DNA of 64,000 nt, from positions 153,477,523 to 153,541,522 of the forward strand of contig CM066730.1 in the NCBI GenBank assembly GCA_033961575.1, in the 5' to 3' direction. Below, one piece after another: positions 36,916-51,000 of the stretch. The position numbers and the translations under genes were made by a program. The notes beneath the pieces were generated by a model. It was not told the DNA's origin. It made no database searches and saw nothing but the letters and a program-made list of their open reading frames with translations. The DNA comes from Aselliscus stoliczkanus (lineage: Eukaryota > Chordata > Mammalia > Chiroptera > Hipposideridae). How positions within the stretch are numbered: the first letter of the stretch is position 1; every line of letters starts with the position of its first letter.

Positions 36916-36950
<35 letters not shown>

Positions 36951-38974
36951 CCTTTTTCATAGAGGACCAAGCACAACCATAACATCCCCACCTGCAAGTC
37001 ACACAACACAAAAGAAGGTATATTCCCTGAATGGCCCTTGGAAACAATCCCCAAAGGATCTTGTCACATATGTGAGAACAGCATGGCTGCACCCTCAACA
37101 TTCACCGGCTCTTAGCTGTTTGCTCAGTTTATCTTAGGATGTTACCCTACAAGTTGTCTGACATTATCCGAATGCTGTACGTTCAGTGTGAGTCTTTCCT
37201 CCATCTCCACGCTTCACCCTAATTCCCGGAAATGCTGATCTAATAGAGAAGAGCCCGTGTCTGCCAGGAGCCCAACGTAGGCGGCCATCGCTCCGCTCTG
37301 CACCACAGCCCTAGTACTGCCCAACTCCATGCTGCATGTCTTGGAAGAAAAAGCTGGCCTGCTTTCCTCTCTCTGTCCCCAGGAGCCAGGACCAATGGGG
37401 GTCTGTGGGGCTTTCAGGATCCTTGGTGTTCAACAGTAGCTTCTGGCCAAACACCTCCCAAGAGGAAGCTGAATCGATAAACCTTTTACAGAAAACCCCA
37501 TCATGGGAAACCAAAGCTACAAAAATGCCCTTAGAGTCCCTCATGCTTAAGATTAAGTCTCAGATAATACAATAATACCATATGCTGCATTTAATTGTGT
37601 GCTAAAAGCCTTAACTCAGACTCTTAACGCTCAGTGTACCATGAAAGTTTTAGTGCTTTGATTGTGGGGGTGAAGAAATGACCGAGGCGGTTACCACACA
37701 AGAGGAACTGTGGCTCTGTCAGCAGAGGCCTGCAGACATTCACGCGTGGGATCTGGGGGATGAGAGGGGTTCTAGGAGACCGGCAGGTTTGGTTTATCTG
37801 GGGGCCCACGCACCACCCTCCCTGGCTGTCCAGCCTGCCTCTGGGGCAAGGGTGACCTTCTTGAGGCTAACAGGCAAGTCATGCCTCTTTGTCCGGGAGC
37901 AAATGTTCCCCTTGCTGTGAAGAGCTAATGTCACTGCAAGGATTTTTACTTCCACGCAGTGTTAAATCATTCTGCTTCTCTGAAACTGCTGGCCTCAAAG
38001 AGGATTGGAACCACTGTGAAAGACTAATCCTGAAGTTCTTGGTAGACCATTCCAGAATTGTCCACTTAAGGAAAGATGGAGGGCCACAAAATCTAAATCT
38101 GTTAAGATCTGGTTCAAAGGAGAGGCAGCACAGTATTGTGACCTGTAGTCATTTATTTCCTGAGAATAAGCCAAGAGTTGCTGCTGGGAAGTCGTGATGC
38201 AAAGCTTCAACTCCCCACCTCAATCACATGAGGCGGCTTCCAGGCAACAAGGTTAAGATGCTTGTGGGAATGAAGGCAGCTGGACGGAGCTGAGGAGATC
38301 TCATCTGCTGAGACTGATGGTATCTGGTCCCAGGAGTCACCAGAACGCCAACCAAGGCACATGGGATGAAAGACCAAAGCTTCATCCCAGGAATGGGGGA
38401 AGGTATACTGACGGCTACAGGGATTTTCTATTTCCCAGCTGGGGAGAGCTCTCGCAGAAACTCAAATGTGACTGAAAAGCTGTGAGCCAAATAGTTCCAA
38501 GCAGTTCTTAGAAGCAAGCAGCTCTTCTTTTAAGCTTAGGGTTAGACATCTGGTGATACTGTCCCTCAGTACTCTACAGAAACAGATCTGGGGTTCCTCA
38601 CAGCTTTTTTGTTAATTACAGAGCAAATAAGCCTAGCCCTCTACCTGTTGGGCTTTCAAGAGATGCAGAGCTTCCTTCCTGAAAGCCATCACTATACAAG
38701 CACTCTGATGCGTTCAGAGATGCAGACTCCTGCAGAAGGTATCAGAACAGTGGAGACAGGGTCCTGGATTCTACAACAAATCTGTGCTAAAGCTGTGCTC
38801 CAGGGGGTTAAAAACACTAAAGTTACTGCAAAGTAGGAACTCTTCTTTGGCTTAATGAACTTGTTTTGGTACCTTCACATGAATGAAAAACATTCAAGAG
38901 AGGTCTTGGGGTTTGGTGGCTGCAACAGTGAGATGAGGGACCTGGACTTGATGGAGTGTGTGTGTGTTGACTGT

Positions 38975-39069
<95 letters not shown>

Positions 39070-42000
39070 CAAGCGCGCACTAGGATGGCACACATGCACG
39101 TGCACACACTACACTTTCCAAAGCTTCTCTTGGCCTATTACTCTGATAATAAGAACACTTCCAAAAACTATTGAGGATATTTTTTTAGCCTTTTTCAGAG
39201 AGGAAGTGGTTAATCAAGTCCAAGTGAATTTCTGTATTGCCTACATTTCATTTACAATAGGAAGGGCAAGGGACAGGAAATAGAAGGACTGCTCCATGTC
39301 ACTCACTTTCCACATTTTTTGGTGGCAAGATGACCAATGTATAAATGGCAAGTGTTAAGACAAGGACATTTTTTACAAAAGAACCAGTACAAGTGGAAAA
39401 GCCAACCAATCTGAGGAAAGAAATCCCTCAAGGCACACAGGAAGCAGCAGTCCACAGTGAAGGAATGGGTAAGTTAAATGAAAGCCAAAAATACACTTTG
39501 CTGCAGGCTCCCCTGGGAACTGACTCATGAATATGCAACAAGTGTATTTATGGCATTCCCTACACACCACCCTCTTATTCTCTGCTAATCAAAAGATAGG
39601 ACTGCCTGGCAGGGCCTTTGGGCCTAGGCATGGAATAGTGGTTCCAAGGGTTTCTCTGTGTTGGTGGGGTGATGGGAAATCAAGAGGAGCTGCCCCCGGT
39701 GGTGAACCTGAACCTGGTTAAAGGAAAGCAGTGAGTACACAGTGAAGCAAGTTGTGGTCTGGGGTAATGGGAACACAGGTTAAAAAAAGTATGTATGTAT
39801 GTATGTGTATTACACACACACAAAATACACACACACACAAAATATACACATACATATACATACACACACACACACAATGTATACATATGCACACATACAC
39901 AACATTTCATTCAGAGGGTGCCAAAAAACTTGTATACACATGTTAAGAAATGAAACCTGTTTTAAAACTGTAACACTCACTATATACCGGTAACAAAAGA
40001 TTAAAGTCATGTGCATGTGTTTTTTTCCTGCACCCCTGGTATATAGGTGTGTGTCTGCATTCAGATGGGAACACCTCCGAGCGTGTTCTGTTGCCGTGAG
40101 TGCGCAGTGCCATGCACGCCTCGGGGCAGGACGGACCGGGCTTACCGGGATCTGCTGGATCTCCCCCGTGTTCGTGATGATCTGCTGCATCACCTGCATG
40201 GTCTGTCCAGCGCTGCTCTGGGCCTGCTGCGCCTGACCCTGCGGCTGGGCCTGGACTATCTGCACCTGCTGACCTTCTCCAACCTGCATGGTCACTGGGG
40301 TGCTCTGCAAAGAAGAGTCATGAGAGCACTGACTGAGCTCCGGTGCCGAGTCAATAAGGGGGCTTCCGGGGGCGGTTACTAATGAGCTGTTAACTAGGAG
40401 CAAACCCTCCACGAATGCCTGACCTCATCGCAACACTAATAGTAATTGCCCACCTACAGAGTCCTTTGGTTAGAGCACGGCTAAAGCTGTCACCCTCCAA
40501 AATAAAAGAGGGGAAAGCCAAACAGATTTTTAGACTCATGGTACAGAGTATTTGCCTGGGCCCTAAACATTTCCACGCTTCAAATGAAATGCTGCAACTT
40601 TTCACAGCCGTTTCAGTGATAATAAAGCACACACGATACAAAGGAATCAACCGCTACCAAGACAGTTCACTTGAGAAATTGCCAAAGTCAAGTCTAGAGC
40701 AGACGAATTTGGAGGGTGAACTAAATGGAAGGTGGGGTCAGTATGAATTTACTAAATTCAGGATTCTGGGCTCCTTAGGAAAATAAAGTGCACAGTGATT
40801 TTCACCCCCGTCCAGGCAGCAGAGCGACTCCAGCCCACACTGGTCAGCCGGCTGATCACAGCAAGGCTTCCGTGGGACAGGCAAACAAGTTAACATGCTG
40901 TGGGCACCAGCAACTGTTAGGACCTGGATCTTAACTGAGGTTACCCCTAAGTAACAGAATTTAATAAAGCAAGAATTTGAACTTTCTAGAAACAGATATC
41001 TCATATTTAAGAAATTTCTGTCTACTGTATATGGCTTGGCAGATTCCGTGTTTCACACACACTTGGTGGATTGTAGTCCTATGAAACTTACTCCTTTCAG
41101 AGACAGTAAAGACTTGGAACTGTCAAAAGGATCAGTTAGTCATTTCTTCAAATCTGAAAACTTAACTTTAGCCATAGATGTGACCTTCACAGCATATCCT
41201 GCTCATCTGGTGATGGTAGGAGGTGGAGGGTGGTGGTGAGTAGTAGTTGTGAGTGGTGGTGGGGACTGGTGGTGAGTGATGTGGGGGTTAAGAGGAAGGT
41301 AGAGCCTTTTAAACCACACATACACCCCCCTCCCCAAGCCCTCTGACTTGGATCTCTCTCCCCTGTGCAATAAGTACTTTGTGAGTCTCAGTGAATCATG
41401 GGCTTCAATCAATACTGCTATTCTGATGCTCTTACATTCTGACTGCAGAGGTCTATTATGCTTCTAAAGTTACAAGGGAAGGGGATATATTCTGGGAACT
41501 ACATATGAGATTCAAGGGATAACAAGGTACGGAGAAGTTACTATAAACTGGAGGAGGGTGGGGAAGAAATGACAGAGGGACCTATGTAAAGATACATGCC
41601 GTGGGCTAGGACAACAGGAAACAGCTGTTCTCATACCACGGTTTTCAACTCGGCCTAGTCCCCAACCTCCAGGAATAAGTTTTCAATTTTACGACAGAAC
41701 ACACAGGATTCACTTTGTCAAAATAGGCTTTCCTTCCAACTTAGCATGTATTCTGTCCTGCAAAGGATACCTGCACTCAACTTGAAATAACCATTACCAC
41801 AGAGGCCCAGAGGGGTCACACAGCACAAGGCCCCCCTGAACCAGCAAGACAGTGAAACAACAGCCTGGAAGATGCTGGGAGGGACCAGCTTCACCATCCT
41901 CACAAGCCTTATCAGCTCCAACCTGAGCAAGTCTGGGGTGGCAGAGAAAAGGATAGACGAAATTCTTGCTGACTAAAAAAAAAAAAAAAAAAAAATGCAT

Positions 42001-45000
42001 ACTGCCAACTCATCACTGTACTCTATCAACTCAATTTTCCTGAGAGGATTTCCAAAGTATTTCTAAATCATTTCAGGAAAATGAGGGCCTGTGTTAGCAT
42101 GGCAGCTGTCAAATCACGTATGGTATGCCCTGCTGTCGGGGCACAACAGCCAGGAGCTCCTTAGGATGACCAGCCAATCAGGGCCAGCCCTTGGCAAGCT
42201 CCCTTGAAGTTTGCTCTGTAAAGGGATAGACTTTGGCAGGTAAAGCTCTCAACACTGCAGAGGCGCAAGCATGAGCCAAAGAAGGTCCCTTAGGCATCGT
42301 GGTGCAGTGAACAACTTGAGGCAGGCACTGGGCTGCAATCATCTTTGAGCCCCTCCTGCCTAGCATGCTGTGTGGGAAAGACCAAGCACTCAATAAATTT
42401 CTGTTATACGGATTAAAAAACCCAGCAGGGAATAAATTTTAAAATCATAATTAATATCTAGATCTACCTTCGCCCCTATTTTTTTTTTCTTCCAGGCAAA
42501 CCCAGTTTCTTACTAGAATACACACGGCTGCCTAGGATTGTCTTCCATGTTTTCAGGCTTGCCTAGATGTTCCCCCATGCTGACCGCACGCTCTCACCAC
42601 TCCCTGTGCTGTTCTCACCTCCAAACCTTTGCTTGTGCTCAGCCCTCTACTGGGAAAGGCCTCCTTCCCCTCTCTGATTCATTTCCATTATTCCCTCGGA
42701 GACTATTCCTTTCAGGGAAAACTTCTCTGCCATCCTCTCCTACCACCTCCCTCACATCTTTGTTAGGTACCTTTTGATGTGCTTCCATAATACCCTCCAC
42801 ACAATCCTAAGAATATCTTACACTTCCTACAAGGTGGTATAATCTTTAAGTATTTGTAGCCCTGACTAGATTGTGAATTCTTAAAAATAGGGACTGTTTT
42901 ATTCATGCTTGTATCCCCAACATATGGCATAGGGCTTTATCTACAGAGGGTGATCAAGTTAGATGAATAAATAAATTAATGACCGACAGGGAATTTTGAT
43001 TCAGGGCTCAGAAAATACAGTTCTCTGCAGCCTCTCATCATGATCCCCAACAAACGCAGATGTTACGGCTCTTACAACAATTTATTGGGGAGAGAAAAAA
43101 ATCTTCTGCTTACTATTGTAAAAAGAGGGCTCTTGACACAAATATTGTAGGACAGAGAAATGATGGGGAGAAGGACAGAGAAACGATAAGGAGAAGGGGA
43201 GAGGTATGCAAGCTGGTACTAATGTCTGACCTCCCCTTTAAGGGCACAAATTACAATTCCCGTGTAGAAACGCAGACAGCAGGCATGGAGTCCACTTAAA
43301 ATGCCTTCCACAGGGATGCCACGATTCTTCACGGGGGCATTAGACAGACTTTTTCCTTCTAAAATTATTCAGCTCATAGGGATCCTGGAGAATGTCTCGT
43401 CCACTGTACTTTCCTCAACTGGCCCATGAGGAACCCGGGGCCCAGAGAGAGCGTGACTCAGTGGCTGATTCTGGGGGTAAGCCCAGGTTTCCAGAAGCCA
43501 AATCCAGTGCTCTATAATGATCTGAGTGCCTCTCTGCCGTAGTCAAGCTTTCGCCACCCCAACCCTAACATCTTGCTGGGCAGGCGCCCTCTCCAGCCGA
43601 CAGACCTGGCCCTGCTGAGGCTGTGCAATGATGATCTGCCCGGGCTGGATGGTGGTGGTGGAGCTGGTGGTCTGCTGGCCTTGCTGCTGCCCCTGGACTT
43701 GGACGGCGGTGGGCTGCTGAGCCAGCGTGAAATAGTACTGGACGGGCTCCGCGGGAGTCACAGACTGGCGCACCTCTTCCTGTGGGGTAGAAGGAGAGGC
43801 AGGTAAGAGGAAAAGAACCGACTCAGCAGCCGCCAGAGTGAATTTCCATTCTTCCCCCAGACAGGCCCTGTGCAGTTGCCTGCTGAATGCTGAGCTCTCC
43901 ACATTTGAAGCCAAGGGAAAGTGGAATTCGAAAGACCAGTTGTGCTAAATCAAACTAAAAATAACAGATTCCATAGGCCTCACAAAACATACAGCCAATC
44001 TTCTGAAGCACAGGGTAATCACCCATTGTGTGATGAGTTGCAAATGGGCAAATAATTACCGTAACTAAAAACCAAGCACCAGCAGTGCTTGTCAGTAAAT
44101 TCTGTCAAGGCCTATGAGCTGAGAACAGTGCTAACTGCGAGCACTAAAAGATGCTACCCAAATGTCATGCTCACAGGCCGGCTCCCACTCTCCCAAATAG
44201 GCAGCACTCTCCTTATTTTGCTCCCACCACCTCGGGAGGGACAGAGCAGGGGAAAGGGACACAGGGCTTCTCCGCGGTTGGCATTTCAGAATCAAATGTT
44301 AGGATCGAAAGCACCAGTAGCCAAGTGCCCAGCTTTTCACAGCATGTCTAGAACGCTGTGGTTCCTGAGGGCCACATCTATCCAGTGTCACATCTGGTTT
44401 TGGTCGTACTTAGCCACAGAAGCGCAACCCAGGGGGCCTGAGGGACAGCTCTCCGCTGGGGTGCTGCCTTGGCTGACTAGGGAAGCTGCATTCTGTCCGA
44501 TCTGCGGGGTGAAGACTGTTCCTTCTTCAGCTGACGTTTTCCATGGCAGAAGGAGTAAACAACCCTCTCCCAGCCACCTTGAGCTCACAGCTGAGAGTGT
44601 AGGATGTTTACACACACTACAGCATGGTGACAGCCTGAGGGTCCAGGGTTGGTCGGCCCTGACCACCGACACAGAGATCAGCATCTGCTCCGAAGGACCC
44701 TGTGACACAGGGTGCCCCTGCCCGGGACAACAAAAACAGCAGAAACACACAGCAACGTGGGCGGGCTGAGCAAAAAGAACAGCTAGGTTTGCTCCCTTCC
44801 TTGTTCTGTGCTAAGTGTGCCAGGCTCAAGAAAAGAGGAAAATACTGTTCTTCAAGGTATGGAGACCCTGTGGACTGCCTCATAGACCCCCAGGTGACAT
44901 GTATAAAGCTGTGCTGACCCCTCCACCATTAGGTTAGGCGCCCTAATCTGTGCTTCCACAGTCCTTTCCTCATCACACGCCTTTGTCCTTGCTTGTCAAA

Positions 45001-48000
45001 TTCACTGCTTTCCCTGCAAGAATAGAAGCCCTCTGAGGCCAAAACCTAGTGCTTTCTCGCTCTTCACTGTCCCTACCTATATTCCCTTGTAGGCACCCAG
45101 TAAGTACTTGCTGAATGATGAATGGATTTATAGAGCCAGGTAGACAGAGGGAGGAAACCACAGGCATACCTAAATTTTATTATACTTCACAGGTATTAAA
45201 CTGAAGGCACAACCCTCCACCAGCAAAAAGATTACAACTAGCTTTATTGAAATACTCACTTTATTCCGGTGGTCGGGAACCGAACCCACAAATCTCCCAG
45301 GGATGCCTGTACTTGCTTTACTGTGGTGGTCTGGAACTGAACCTGCAATATTTCCAAGGTATGCCTACACTTTGTTAACCCAAGTTGGTAGTAGGGCAAA
45401 TTCTCTTCAAGATAACCACTGCTCGTAACAGAAGAGTTCCTCAGCTCTCTGCTACTTCTAGGGTTCTGTGATCCGAGTGTGGGGAAAGGCTCCTATGCTC
45501 TATGGAACAGGGCTGGGTGTTCTTTTGCTTGCCTGGTGATTGGGGGCCCCAGATACTAAAACTAGGATTGCTGCTATCTAGCCTCTGAGAAACGTGAGTC
45601 TCGGCATGACAAGGTTCCCTGACGGCCATTCACCCAGCCAATGCAGATGCTTGTACCATTCAGGGTTTCTTAGCCAGTCCTCAACATGAACCCGCTTTTT
45701 TTAACGTAGTCTGTATTTCAAATCTAAACAGTTTGAACCTTGAATGTGATCTTGCTGAGGCAGGTGAGGAGGTCCCCTTTTATTTTCATCTAGGTCTCAG
45801 TTTCCAGAACAACTTAACCTCCATTACAACTCCAACTTCTCACCATTATAAATCAAGGTTAGCCTTGTCAACTAGATCTTGGCTATGACAGGGATAAAAT
45901 ACTGATACCCTCCTTAGCCAAGAAACAGAGGCCAACTGCTCTTTTCAAAGCTCTTGAAATGGGTTCAATGTATTTATTTTCCACTAGGATCTCCCTTCCC
46001 ATTTTATTAAAAAACTTTAATCACTGAAGTTCAGACCTAACTTGAAAAAGCTCTTGGGTGATGAGAAGGTATAGAGGACTGAGACACGCCCCCAACTCAC
46101 CCACCTGGCAGTCAGAACCAGCTTGTAGGAGGTCAGTGAGTAGGGAGACACTGGCGTTCCCAAGCCCTGACCTGTGACTGTTCTATCTCCAGTTATCCCT
46201 GACTGCGGCTGATCAGCAACTAAATATGCTCTTTTGGCTGGACAAAAAGCAATCCCTTTAAATACCCCTTCTGGAAGCCAAAATACCCTTTGCCAAAAGC
46301 TGTGAGGGCGGGTAAACTTTTCCTATGCTGCCTACTATATAGTCTCTTAACTTGCTTATGAACCAGGTAGTGTCTAGAACATTTCACCCAGTAGAGGCAC
46401 CTAGGTTTGTGTTGTGAGGCCAGGGCGTGACTGTTCTCAAATCACCGGAATGAAAGGAAGCATATCTAAGGTCCTCAACGTTATGAAGACTCATTCGGCC
46501 AATGGAGGTCAAGCTAGCAAGGGAATGATTATGCTTGATTTAAAGAGATGGGTGAAGAGAAAATGACATTTTAATGGGCAGGAACTTTCAACTCATAGCT
46601 TTAGTGGGGTAGAAGTCAGACCTCAATTACCCTCTGCTTTCAAATCGTCTTTACTTGCTTCCCCGAAGAACAAGAGAAATTCCCCAGCATCTCTGAGAAG
46701 TCAAGGGCCTTAGATCCACGACTCAATATTTCTGGCTAGTTCCTTTCCCCAGCCATAGAACATCACCCCAAGTGCTAGAACAATCTCTGAATGACTGGAT
46801 CAATCTGGAATGGGGTACTTGCCCAGCTTTAGCAGTGGCCTCCCCAGCCACAGGGCTTGCTCTTGGAATGTGTTCAGAAGTGGAGACTGACAAACAACGC
46901 CAGAGAATGAGCAGCATCACCTCCTATGGCCATCACACAGTGCCGTGCAGCCAGCCCAAGACCAGTAAAAAGTACATTCGCTTCAGTAGCAAGACTGAAC
47001 TGCTGCCTCCTTCAGAAAGGGTGAATTTTGGAGAGTAGGCGCTTTTAAAGGACTTAAGAAGGTGCCAGCCAATTTGGAGCTTGGGAAACTTCACGTCTAC
47101 AGAGAATTAAAAGTGCTATCTTAGAATTTCAGGCCAGCTTTCAGCAATCTCAACCTTTCAAAGGCCAGGCAGCAGCTGTCCCGAATAGGATGCCAATCAA
47201 TGGCTTGAACACCTACAGAAAACTGAATCCGGGCAGCAAGGAGCTATTTCAGCTAGACACACTTTAAAAAGAGATGGATCATAGCATTTTGAGGCAGGAT
47301 GGGATGGAACAAGGAGGTGTACGACACTGAGAGAGCCAAGCACTGAGGACTGTGGAGGGACAGGGCATGACCCTTCTCTCCAGCCGGCTGGTTCAGCAGG
47401 CAGCTCAGAGAACAAGCAGGAGTTAGCACCAGGAGCATGAGCAAGGCCTGATTTTGTCATAGATCTCACCACCTTGTTTTTAAAGGGGGCTTCTGAAACA
47501 AATTCCAACAAGGAGAGAACGGTATCGTATTCATTGTGCTGAAGGGAGATACGTGGTCTGAGTTTTAACTGTAGTGACTTCTCGGAGAGGAGGGAAGCAC
47601 CCCAGAGGATGAAGCATGCCCCAGGCACAAACCTGCAATGTCTCCGAGGCGGTGTAGAGCCGGGGACGACCGTGGCAGCCTGCCGCTGTAAACATCCGAC
47701 TGAAAGCTCCTCTGAACACCTTACAGCTTCCAGTCAAGGATGTTTACAGTAGCAAAGACTGCCCAGAAAGAACGGAGACGCATTGAGGCTCCCTGCTCTA
47801 GTAAGGAGGCGACAGAGGGGCCTGCTAATCCGGAGGCCCCAGGCAGGGTCAGGGTTACACATGTCCACTTCTCCTACACTTTCTGACTGGTTACTAACAT
47901 GAGACAACATGGCAGTCACTGAATGACCCTGTTTCTAAGGATAATATACTATGAAATAATTCATAAAAAACACTTAAAATTTTATTAACAAAACAAAGCC

Positions 48001-51000
48001 AGCAGCTTTGCTCCTGCCAGACTCTGCCACTCTTCCCCAGGTGTCTCTACTATACCTAGTGAGTCATGCAGCCTTCTAGCCTGAAACAATGAGCTCTATA
48101 GGACAGAGGTCTAGTACAACTGTAATTAAGAGCTTTATGCACCCCAGGTGTTAAAGAGACAGTTTGGAGACGGGCAGGCAGAAGAGAGGGAAAGGCAGAC
48201 AGACCTTCACATCCCCTTCTCCAGACTGTTTAGAAAATGATTTCAGTGGTGGTTCTCAAATTTGGTTGCACACTGAAAGCTTTAAAAAGTTCTGACTGAT
48301 GCCTGGGCCTCTCCCTCACAGATTCTGATTCAGCTGGCGTGGGGTGGAGCCTGGGCACTGATAGTTTTAAAACCCTAACAGGTGATTCTAACATGTAGCC
48401 TGAGACTAGAGAGAGAACCACAATCTAGACCAAAGTCCACTCACTCCAAACATCACTGTGCACACAGAGAGGCTGTTTCTGAAAAATCTGAAATCTGTAA
48501 CTCACTGGGAATATTCTCCCATCCCAGGTTAAGAACTCTGATAGACTGCCTACAATACCTTGAAATGAGCTTCACTTTACTGTTTATAACTAAAGTCTTT
48601 AATTTTCATTTTGTCTATTTTCTCTGAAATACCACCTTAGCGGCACTGAGTTAAAAGTATCCATAAATGAGTAACAGAAAGAGATGTTAAGGATGGATCT
48701 GGTCTAGAGAAGCAAAAGGAATAGCAGATGAGAGAGAAAAGGGGCAATATTAGACACCCATAGGCAAAGTGCTCCTCAGTCAGCAGCAGCAGCAATGACC
48801 GCCTTCCTAGCTCACCTGACGCTTTGGAGGTTTCAGTTCATCTCTTGGAACAATATCGATGAGAAAGTCAAACTGATCAAATTTTGTAATTGCCATGGCG
48901 ATATCATTCCTCTGTAACAAAGAAAGGCAAGGTGAAAAATTAGCCTGGGGAGAAACAGGTTCACCTAGCTTTATACTCTCCAAGTTACGAGTAAAATAAG
49001 ACGACGACTTCTAAGCCAAACTAAATACCCATGGCCAAGTCTATAGCTGAAACAAGCACAGCCAAACTCGTATAAACTTCAAATACTCTCAGGCTTGCTA
49101 CGTAATCAACAGAAAAGAGCTACCTGCAGTGCATGCTCCACAAACCAGATAGTCCAGCCTGCAACTACTGCTGCCTCTGCTGGAGCCTGTCCCAAGGTCC
49201 TCACTAAATTGGTAAATTATCACCCTCCAGCTAAATTTGTACAAATCTAGGAATCTCAACTGCCAGGTTTCTAGTCCTCCTGTTGTTAAGTCAGGTTAGG
49301 CTACCATTCGACATTATAACCTTTTTAAGGCCTGAAATAATACTTTGCCTCTTTGGTTCACAAGTAGTTCTTATAATCTATTTTGAATCTTCTAGCTGAA
49401 ATCCTAATTCAATAACTTTTTGCAATATTTTCTAGTCACTGATCTACATCTTAGTTCCTACAAGGCTATGATTTTTATTTTGGAATTCAAAATTGCAATG
49501 TTAAATCCATGGTTTTAATCTTATTTAATAGGGCCGGCCGAGTGGTGCGGTGGTTAAGCGCTGGCTTGGGAAGCCAGCGGCCCCGGTTCGGTCCCACTTG
49601 TGAGGACCAGTGACACTGCCCTCAAAAAAAAAAAAAAAAAAAAAAAATCTTATTTAATGGATATGAACATTAGAAGTCTGAAGCTACTAGAATGGGGGGG
49701 GGGGGCGGTGGGCAGCAGAGAGCACAGGAGCAGCTGACTAATGATACTGAAACCAAGGCCTGCTCTGAACGGGTTCTTTCTATGAGTGACATTCCTTTTC
49801 TTTAAATAAAATTAAAGGACTTTTTTTATTATTAAAAACCAACACACTACGTATATTCAAGATTTGTATACTTCACTGTATGAAAATTTCAAAGAAAAAA
49901 ACAGGAAAAAAGAGTGAACTCTAGTGAATGATATGCATGTTGAAATATTTAGGAAAAAGTAAACTTTGAAATTCATTAAAAAAATAGATGACTTGATGGA
50001 TAAAAGAACAGACAGATATGGGGTCTATCCCATAGAAAGTGATGGGTATACAGGTGTTCACTGTAAACTTTGCTTATGTTTGAATTTTTTTCATAATAAA
50101 ATATGGGGGTGGGAGTTAACTTACTAACAGAAATTCTTAGCAACCTCTTATATCACATCTTAAGAGAAGGTGACTCATGAGACAAAATAGGAGGGGATGG
50201 AAATTTTCTGTTTTTTTCCTTCCCTTGTCTCTGTGATGGCCCCAAGCCACTGAAATGCAAAACTCCAGTCCACCATTCTTGCCAACCACCAGCTTGATAA
50301 TAACCCATCCTACCGAAGCAGGGCACATCTTAAGGCTGCCAGGACTCATTTAAGATTAGTACGATATAGTATCACATTCTTGATGATGTCACCTACTCAA
50401 GCTATCTAAACGGTTCATATAAGAATGGAATGAGGAGGGGAAAGAAAAAGAAATAATAATCACCTCCAAACATACACCACAGTGTTCTACAGTATTTTGG
50501 AAACATATACTTAAATTGGTCTTTTAACATTTCTATTTTGCCTTTTTAAGTGCTAATATTTTATTATTACTGATATTTAGTAAAATATAGAAATTTTAAA
50601 TGCACAGCTTGATGAATTTTAATGAAGATAATACGCCCAGGTAGCTATCATCCAGATAAGAATATAAAAAGTTTCCTTCCATCTTTTTCTAGTCAAGTGT
50701 CTGACCAATCTAAGGCACTCACAACCCTGATTTCTATCACTATAAATGGTGACAGTGTATGTTATCATGTGCTATGTGTTTTTTTTTTCTGGTTTCTTTT
50801 GCTTAACATAGTATTTTTGAGATTCATCCATGTTGTTGTACGATCAATGGTTTGTTTCTTTTTATTGTTTAATAATCCATTTTATGACGATATCCATTTT
50901 TTATCTATTCCCATCTTGATGAACACTTGAGTTGTTTCCAGTTTGGGGCTATTATAAATAAGGTTGATATCAACATTTTTATATGAGAATGGCCACACTT

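Larger units (their letters stand above)
36645..40145 (-). other. NFYC: NFYC intron 7
   Basis: 3.5 kb, phase 0. Holds a second type of tRNA-SINE, a compound (GT)n(GA)n microsatellite and a (GTAT)n/(CA)n tract. 37000-38940 is mostly unique sequence with no recognised gene. Confidence 0.9.
40305..43605 (-). other. NFYC: NFYC intron 6
   Basis: 3.3 kb, phase 0. Holds a GGT-rich simple repeat at 41212-41290, a 21-A run at 41975-41995 and an L2 copy at 42560-42985; remaining DNA is unique and I see no gene in it. Confidence 0.9.
43780..48815 (-). other. NFYC: NFYC intron 5 (host intron of mir-30e and mir-30c-1)
   Basis: 5 kb, phase 0, between the last histone-fold exon and the first Gln-rich exon. 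Contains the two miR-30 precursors, an L2, a Tigger relic and a MER5-type relic. Between 45380 and 47670 it is repeat-poor, perhaps because of constraint or regulatory content around the miRNAs. Confidence 0.92.

Noticed and set aside
38823..39283. Open frames rich in Arg-Glu, Val-Cys, Ser-Leu and His-Thr dipeptides
   Set aside because: Direct translation of the GT/GA microsatellite.
40305..40412. N-terminal extension of the NFYC exon 7 frame
   Set aside because: The open frame runs through the acceptor into the intron; the exon boundary is fixed by joining to exon 6 in frame.
44089..44769. 226-codon plus-strand open frame in NFYC intron 5
   Set aside because: It runs antisense across the mir-30c-1 hairpin and matches no protein family I know.
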